Assembly: GCF_000688255.1 (NCBI RefSeq)
Contig: NZ_JHYS01000015.1
Coordinates: 24,963-88,962 of the forward strand
Direction: 5' to 3'
Origin: Simplicispira psychrophila DSM 11588
Lineage (GTDB): Bacteria; Pseudomonadota; Gammaproteobacteria; Burkholderiales; Burkholderiaceae_C
DNA: 64,000 nucleotides
Shown here: piece by piece, positions 59,354-64,000 of the stretch
How the letters are laid out: the number at the start of each line of letters is the position of its first letter
Position numbering within the stretch: the stretch's first letter is position 1
Made by a program: the position numbers and the translations under genes
The notes under the pieces: model-generated
What the model saw: the letters and a program-made list of their open reading frames with translations, nothing else
The model's database searches: none
What the model was told of the DNA's origin: nothing

Positions 59354-61291
59354 GTGAACTCCCCTTTTTTTGCACCCGTACCCGCCCTCTCCCCGGTCCC
59401 GCCCGCTCGCCGCCCGATCCGTGAACTGCCGGACGAACTCATCAGCCAGATTGCCGCCGGCGAAGTGGTTGAGCGTCCAGCCTCGGTGGTGCGCGAGCTG
59501 GTCGACAATGCGCTGGACGCCGGCGCACGGCAGATCACTGTGCGTCTGTCGGCTGGCGGTGTGCGCCTGATTGCAGTGGAAGACGATGGCAGCGGCATTG
59601 CCCAAGCCGAACTGGCCGTCGCTCTGCGCCGCCACGCCACCAGCAAGATCACGGATCTGCACGACCTCGAAACCGTGGCCACCATGGGCTTTCGCGGCGA
59701 GGCGTTGGCCGCCATTGCCTCGGTATCCGACATGGCGCTGCTGTCGCGCCCGGCCGACCAGGCCAGCGCCTTTTTGCTCGATGCGCGCAGCGGCGAGCTG
59801 CGCCCGGTAGCGCGCAACACCGGCACCACGGTCGAAGTGAAAGAGCTGTTTTTTTCGACGCCAGCGCGGCGCAAGTTTTTGAAGACCGATGCCACCGAAC
59901 TGGCCCACTGCATCGAAGCGGTGCGCCGCCACGCGCTGGCGCGCCCGGATGTGGGCTTTGCCCTCTGGCACCAGGGCAAGCTGGTGGAGCAGTGGCGCGC
60001 CACGCTAATAACTGGCAGCGATCTGCCTGAAGCCCTGGCGCGGCGTCTGGCCGATGTGTTGGGCGAAGATTTCGTCGCGCAATCGGTGCCGGTGCAGTAC
60101 AGCGCCGGGCGCGTCAGCGTGACCGGCCGCGTAGGCCTGCCCGACGCTGCACGCTCGCGCGCCGACCAGCAGTACAGCTACGTCAACGGCCGCTTTGTGC
60201 GCGACAAGGTGATCACGCACGCCGCACGCAGCGCCTACGAGGACGTGCTGCACGGCCAACGCCAGCCGGTGTATGCGCTGTATGTGGCCATCGACCCGGC
60301 GCGTGTCGATGTCAACGTGCACCCGACCAAAATCGAAGTGCGCTTTCGCGACAGCCGCGAAGTGCACCAAGCCGTGCGCTATGCGGTCGAAGACGCTCTT
60401 GCGGCGCCCCGCGCTGCGGCCTTGGCCGCCGCCCTGGCCAGCGAGAGCAGCGCCAGCCTCACGCTACCCCAGGCTGCGGCAATAAAATATGAGCCAAATA
60501 GGCCTCAAACGCCCGTCCATCAAGCGCAAGAAGCTATACATTTTGATGAACGCAGCGGCCACCGTGTGACCGATCTGCAGGCACTGTGGGGCAGCCCAGC
60601 CGTACCCAGCGCCGCGCCACCGCTGTGGCGCGTGACAGACCAGCGTGCGGCACCGGCCACGGATGCCACGCCCGACCCGCAGGACAGCCCAACAGCCGCC
60701 GCCGTATGGCCGCTGGGCCGAGCGCTGGCGCAGCTACACGGCGTCTACATCCTGGCCGAGAACGCCCAAGGGCTGGTGTTGGTCGATATGCACGCCGCAC
60801 ACGAGCGCATCGTCTACGAACGCCTCAAGGCACAGGTGGACAGCAATGCTCGCATTACCAGCCAGCCGCTGCTGATCCCGGCCACCTTTGCCGCCACCGC
60901 CGAAGAAGTCGCCTGCGCCGAAGCCTGCGCCGACACACTGGCACAGCTCGGACTGGAGATCGTGCCGTTCTCCCCCAAAACCCTGGCGGTACGCGCCGTG
61001 CCGACCACGCTGGCACAGGGCGACGCGGTCGAACTGGCGCGCAGCGTGCTGGCTGAACTCAGCGTGCACGACGCCAGCACCGTGGTGCAGCGCGCACAAA
61101 ACGAAATCCTCGGCACCATGGCCTGCCACGGTGCGGTGCGCGCCAACCGCCGCCTGACGCTGGATGAGATGAACGCTCTGCTGCGCCAGATGGAGGTGAC
61201 TGAGCGCTCCGACCAGTGCAACCACGGCCGCCCCACCTGGCGTCAGCTCAGCATCAAGGAGCTGGACGCACTGTTCCTGCGTGGGCGCTAA
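59354..61291 (+). CDS. mutL: DNA mismatch repair protein MutL
   Basis: This 645-residue protein couples MutS recognition to strand cutting and removal. The N-terminal GHKL ATPase has ELVDNALDAGA (motif I), EDDGSGIA (motif II) and GFRGEALAAIASVSD (motif III). The transducer domain ends with HPTKIEVRFRDSREVHQAVR. A variable linker (~residues 350-460) contains a translated copy of the dispersed repeat at residues ~378-398. The C-terminal dimerisation domain has ILGTMACHGAVRANRRLT and SDQCNHGRPTWRQLS. The start is GTG 59354; TAAAAT ends 7 nt before it with no Shine-Dalgarno, suggesting a leaderless transcript. Confidence 0.96.
   Translation: MNSPFFAPVPALSPVPPARRPIRELPDELISQIAAGEVVERPASVVRELVDNALDAGARQITVRLSAGGVRLIAVEDDGSGIAQAELAVALRRHATSKITDLHDLETVATMGFRGEALAAIASVSDMALLSRPADQASAFLLDARSGELRPVARNTGTTVEVKELFFSTPARRKFLKTDATELAHCIEAVRRHALARPDVGFALWHQGKLVEQWRATLITGSDLPEALARRLADVLGEDFVAQSVPVQYSAGRVSVTGRVGLPDAARSRADQQYSYVNGRFVRDKVITHAARSAYEDVLHGQRQPVYALYVAIDPARVDVNVHPTKIEVRFRDSREVHQAVRYAVEDALAAPRAAALAAALASESSASLTLPQAAAIKYEPNRPQTPVHQAQEAIHFDERSGHRVTDLQALWGSPAVPSAAPPLWRVTDQRAAPATDATPDPQDSPTAAAVWPLGRALAQLHGVYILAENAQGLVLVDMHAAHERIVYERLKAQVDSNARITSQPLLIPATFAATAEEVACAEACADTLAQLGLEIVPFSPKTLAVRAVPTTLAQGDAVELARSVLAELSVHDASTVVQRAQNEILGTMACHGAVRANRRLTLDEMNALLRQMEVTERSDQCNHGRPTWRQLSIKELDALFLRGR
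60485..60547 (+). repeat. Dispersed repeat copy L, inside mutL
   Basis: GGCCTCAAACGCCCGTCCAT and AAGCGCAAGAAGCTATACAT match the family. It is read through in frame in the MutL linker. The AAATAGGCCTC part is also found in intergenic copy K. Confidence 0.75.
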
Positions 61292-61446
61292 GGCTTGCGT
61301 CCCATTGCGACCACAGCCTGCGCACTGCGGGCTTTTTTGTGGCTGCCCCAAACCAGGGAGACGCAGCCATCGCCTTGCCAAAACACTGCTTTTCATGGCC
61401 ATAACGCACCACGATCGGGCATTTGCAGCGCCATCGCTCCATGCAA

Positions 61447-61463
61447 TGCATGAACTTGGTGCA
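61447..61463. promoter_or_regulatory. NtrC-like dyad upstream of gdhA
   Basis: TGCATGAACTTGGTGCA has the 17-bp layout TGCA-N9-TGCA close to the NtrC consensus (TGCACC-N5-GGTGCA). A second GGTGCA half lies 18 nt further downstream (61481-61486). Nitrogen control of gdhA would make sense, but this is sequence similarity only. Confidence 0.4.
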
Positions 61464-61564
61464 TGAGACCACACACATTTGGTGCATGGAGCCATGAGTC
61501 TTTGGCATAATCCTGCGCTGCGGTGCGGCATTGCCCGTTTTTTTCATCCAAAAGGCTCTTAAAT

Positions 61565-62908
61565 ATGAAGTACGCGTCCGTAGACCAGTTCCTGGAACAG
61601 GTGGCTCAGCGCAACCCTGGTCAGCCCGAGTTTCTGCAAGCCGTGACCGAAGTCATGGAAAGCCTGTGGCCCTTCATTGAAAAGAACCCGAAATACGCCG
61701 ACCACGGCCTGCTCGATCGTCTGGTGGAGCCCGAGCGCACCATCATGTTCCGCGTCTGCTGGACGGACGACCACGGCACGGTGCAAGTCAACCGCGGCTA
61801 CCGCATCCAGCACAGCATGGCCATTGGCCCGTACAAGGGTGGCCTGCGCTTTCACCCCTCGGTGACACTGTCAGTGCTGAAATTCCTGGCTTTCGAACAG
61901 ACTTTCAAAAACGCGCTGACCACGCTGCCCATGGGCGGTGGCAAGGGCGGCTCTGATTTCGATCCCAAGGGCAAGAGCCCCGGGGAAGTGATGCGCTTCT
62001 GCCAGGCGTTTGCCTCGGAGCTGTTCCGCCACATCGGCGCCGACACCGACGTGCCAGCCGGCGACATTGGCGTGGGCGGCCGTGAAGTCGGCTTCATTGC
62101 CGGCATGTACAAAAAGCTCAGCAACCGCGCCGACTGCGTTTTCACCGGCAAGGGCCTGTCGTTTGGCGGTTCGCTGATCCGCCCCGAAGCCACCGGCTAC
62201 GGCACGGTGTACTTTGCTGACGAAATGCTCAAGACCCGCGGCAAGTCGTTCGACGGTCTGCGCGTGTCGGTGTCGGGCGCTGGCAACGTCGCCCAGTACG
62301 CGATTGAAAAAGCCATGGCTCTGGGCGCCAAGGTGGTGACGGTGTCCGATTCGAGCGGCACCGTGATCGACGAGGACGGTTTCACCCCTAAAAAGCTGGC
62401 CGAATTGATGGAAGTCAAAAACCATCTGTACGGTCGTGTCAGCGACTACGCAGCCCGCACCGGCACGCGTTTTGAAGCCGGCGTTCGCCCTTGGCATGTG
62501 GCAGTGGATGTGGCCCTGCCCTGCGCCACGCAGAATGAGCTAGATAAGAACGATGCAGCCTTGCTGATCCAAAACGGTGTGATCTGCGTCGCCGAAGGCG
62601 CCAACATGCCCTGCACCAACGAAGCCGCCAAGGCGTTTGAAGCCGCCGGCGTGCTATACGCACCGGGCAAGGCCAGCAACGCCGGTGGCGTCGCTACCTC
62701 GGGCCTGGAGATGAGCCAGAACGCCATGCGCCTGTCCTGGACCGCCGAAGAGGTGGACAACCGCCTGCTGATGATCATGCAAGGCATCCACGCCGCCTGC
62801 ATCAAGCACGGCCAGCGCGCTGATGGCAGCGTGAGCTATATCAACGGCGCCAACGTCGCTGGCTTCGTCAAGGTGGCGGATGCCATGCTGGCGCAAGGCG
62901 TGCTGTAA
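61565..62908 (+). CDS. gdhA: NADP-specific glutamate dehydrogenase
   Basis: This 447-residue enzyme makes glutamate from 2-oxoglutarate, ammonia and NADPH. Key parts are GPYKGGLRFHPSV (substrate-binding Lys), LPMGGGKGGSDFDPKGKS (catalytic Lys region), PAGDIGVGGREVGFIAGMYK, and the coenzyme-binding fold SVSGAGNVAQYAIEKAMALG. Length fits the hexameric NADP-type of E. coli (447). I chose ATG 61565 (MKYASVDQFLEQ). The 273 nt upstream hold an NtrC-like dyad and repeated TGCATG elements. Downstream, the terminator appears interrupted by an IS4-type insertion. Confidence 0.97.
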   Translation: MKYASVDQFLEQVAQRNPGQPEFLQAVTEVMESLWPFIEKNPKYADHGLLDRLVEPERTIMFRVCWTDDHGTVQVNRGYRIQHSMAIGPYKGGLRFHPSVTLSVLKFLAFEQTFKNALTTLPMGGGKGGSDFDPKGKSPGEVMRFCQAFASELFRHIGADTDVPAGDIGVGGREVGFIAGMYKKLSNRADCVFTGKGLSFGGSLIRPEATGYGTVYFADEMLKTRGKSFDGLRVSVSGAGNVAQYAIEKAMALGAKVVTVSDSSGTVIDEDGFTPKKLAELMEVKNHLYGRVSDYAARTGTRFEAGVRPWHVAVDVALPCATQNELDKNDAALLIQNGVICVAEGANMPCTNEAAKAFEAAGVLYAPGKASNAGGVATSGLEMSQNAMRLSWTAEEVDNRLLMIMQGIHAACIKHGQRADGSVSYINGANVAGFVKVADAMLAQGVL

Positions 62909-62935
62909 GCGGCTGAAACACACAAGCAACAACGC

Positions 62936-62955
62936 AAAAAAAGAGGGCTTCGGCC
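62936..62955 (+). other. Broken terminator arm of gdhA at the IS4 junction
   Basis: An A run followed by GAGGGCTTCGGCC is the left arm and loop of a typical terminator, but the expected right arm CCTCTTTTT is missing; IS4-like end sequence begins directly after. It looks like an insertion into the terminator. Confidence 0.5.
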
Positions 62956-62992
62956 TAATGCCAGTCAGTTAAGCCTTCGCATGGCCTGAAGT

Positions 62993-63026
62993 AAAAAGGG
63001 AAGCTGTTGAACAACTTCCCTTTTTT
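62993..63026 (+). terminator. Hairpin with T run in the IS4 leader
   Basis: Stem AAAAAGGGAAG / CTTCCCTTTTT with a long loop and T run. Lying between the IS end and the transposase start, it could block read-through into the transposase and now probably also ends gdhA transcripts. Confidence 0.7.
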
Positions 63027-63040
63027 GTTCTATGAATTGA

Positions 63041-63560
63041 TTGCAAAGCGAGCTCTCACACACTCTGGCACGCACCCCTGCCAGCTTGGATCAATTGAGC
63101 GCCTTGATCGGTCCCCCAGTGGATAAGCCAAGCCCTTGCCGCCACCGGCAAAGCCTCTGTGCGCAGACGCAAACTGCCTGCCGCGCATGTGGTCTGGCTG
63201 GTCATCGGCTTAGCGCTGTTTCGCAATCAACCCATCTGGCATGTTGTGCGCCAGTTGGATTTGACGCTGGACGGCCAACCTATCGCCGCACCCCGTGCCG
63301 CTTTGCAGGGCCGCCAGCGCTTGGGTCAGGAGCTGCTGCAGCAATTGTTCACCCTGCTGGCGCGCGCATGGACATCGGGTAGCTGCGCCCCTTGCGAGCG
63401 TGTGCTGGGCTTGCGCGTTCTGGCTGTCGATGGCGTAGTCTGGCCGACCCTGGATACGCCAGAGAATCGCCAATCCTTAGGCTGCAACTCCAATCAATAG
63501 GGGCCCGGTAGTCAACCCCAGATACGGGCTGTGTGTCTCATGGAGACCCATACCCAGGCG
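63041..63560 (+). pseudogene. IS4-family transposase, frameshifted and truncated
   Basis: The first frame reads SLDQLSALIGPP and is then shifted; the next frame continues as QWISQALAATGKASVRRRKL then PAAHVVWLVIGLALFRNQPI, the N-terminal part of IS4 transposases. The shift falls at the CCCCC run around 63112-63116, where removal of one C restores the frame. A further TAG at 63498-63500 breaks the frame before IRAVCLMETHTQ, another conserved IS4 part. The catalytic DDE region is missing. The gene cannot give an active transposase. Confidence 0.75.
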
Positions 63561-63669
63561 TGCGCATGGGGTTTCATGCGACCTCCATTGCCATCGTGGA
63601 TCTGCTGCGCTTTGCACCGCTGGAATCGTCTGCCACGCTGCCCAGGCGCTTGGCGCTGCTGTTTTGTGC

Positions 63670-64000
<331 letters not shown>

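Larger units (their letters stand above)
62956..63669 (+). mobile_element. IS4-family insertion sequence remnant
   Basis: The left boundary is taken at TAATGCCAGTCAGTTAAG, which resembles the terminal repeat of E. coli IS4 as I remember it. It contains a decayed IS4-type transposase gene (63041-63560). The right end is not found; an IS3-type element begins at about 63670, so the IS4 copy is truncated there. An internal hairpin with T run lies between the left end and the transposase. Confidence 0.6.

Noticed and set aside
61499..61517. Possible sigma-54 promoter (TGGCATAATCCTGC) before gdhA
   Set aside because: The GG to GC spacing is 9 rather than the required 10, so it does not fit the -24/-12 rule.

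Overview
This window looks like ordinary chromosomal DNA of a betaproteobacterium of order Burkholderiales, most likely family Comamonadaceae (Rhodoferax / Polaromonas / Acidovorax-like). The reasons are high GC content, the gene orders coaBC-dut, pyrG-kdsA-eno-ftsB, dnaG-rpoD and parC/parE, the ppsA/ppsR divergent pair, a VC_2705-type symporter with its DUF4212 partner, and the protein sequences themselves. The genus is inferred; I could not run a search.

Layout. 0-5.5 kb: end of a phospholipase D-type protein, an NSS-type Na+ transporter, an ICMT-like methyltransferase, an M23 peptidase and an acyl-CoA synthetase. 5.5-11.4 kb: dnaG, rpoD, a winged-helix regulator and an FKBP. 11.4-17.3 kb: symporter pair, then PEP synthase and its regulatory kinase. 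17.4-21.2 kb: SDR oxidoreductase, then the peroxide/iron block ahpC-ahpF and bacterioferritin. 21.3-30.9 kb: VF530-like protein, comEC, RidA, a chemoreceptor, and topoisomerase IV (parC, parE). 31-38.5 kb: MFS transporter with a 55-residue membrane microprotein, methyltransferase, dapA-bamC, lipoproteins, ribosomal oxygenase and a SlyD-like isomerase. 38.7-44.8 kb: dut, coaBC, pyrG-kdsA, eno-ftsB. 45-48.8 kb: an arsenic operon arsR-arsC-acr3-arsA. 48.9-61.3 kb: hslO, gamma-carbonic anhydrase, a DUF455 ferritin-like protein, two tandem EAL-HDOD proteins, an AEC transporter, queG/tsaE/amiC, dedA and mutL. 61.5-64 kb: gdhA, followed by an IS4-type remnant and the start of an IS3-type element.

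I do not see a large unknown gene system. The most unusual structure is a dispersed ~50-60 bp imperfect-palindrome repeat family. There are about twelve copies in both orientations. Most are intergenic, but three clear ones lie inside reading frames (comEC, a DUF455 gene and mutL), where they are translated without breaking the frame. A second recurring pattern is a -10-like hexamer placed 5-8 nt before a start codon with no Shine-Dalgarno sequence. It is seen at several genes and suggests leaderless transcripts. Other points of note are an EF-hand-like loop in a Na+ symporter, a hexanucleotide repeat in the DUF4212 gene, an arsA pump ATPase paired with Acr3 but without arsD, and an IS4 insertion that appears to have cut the gdhA terminator in half.
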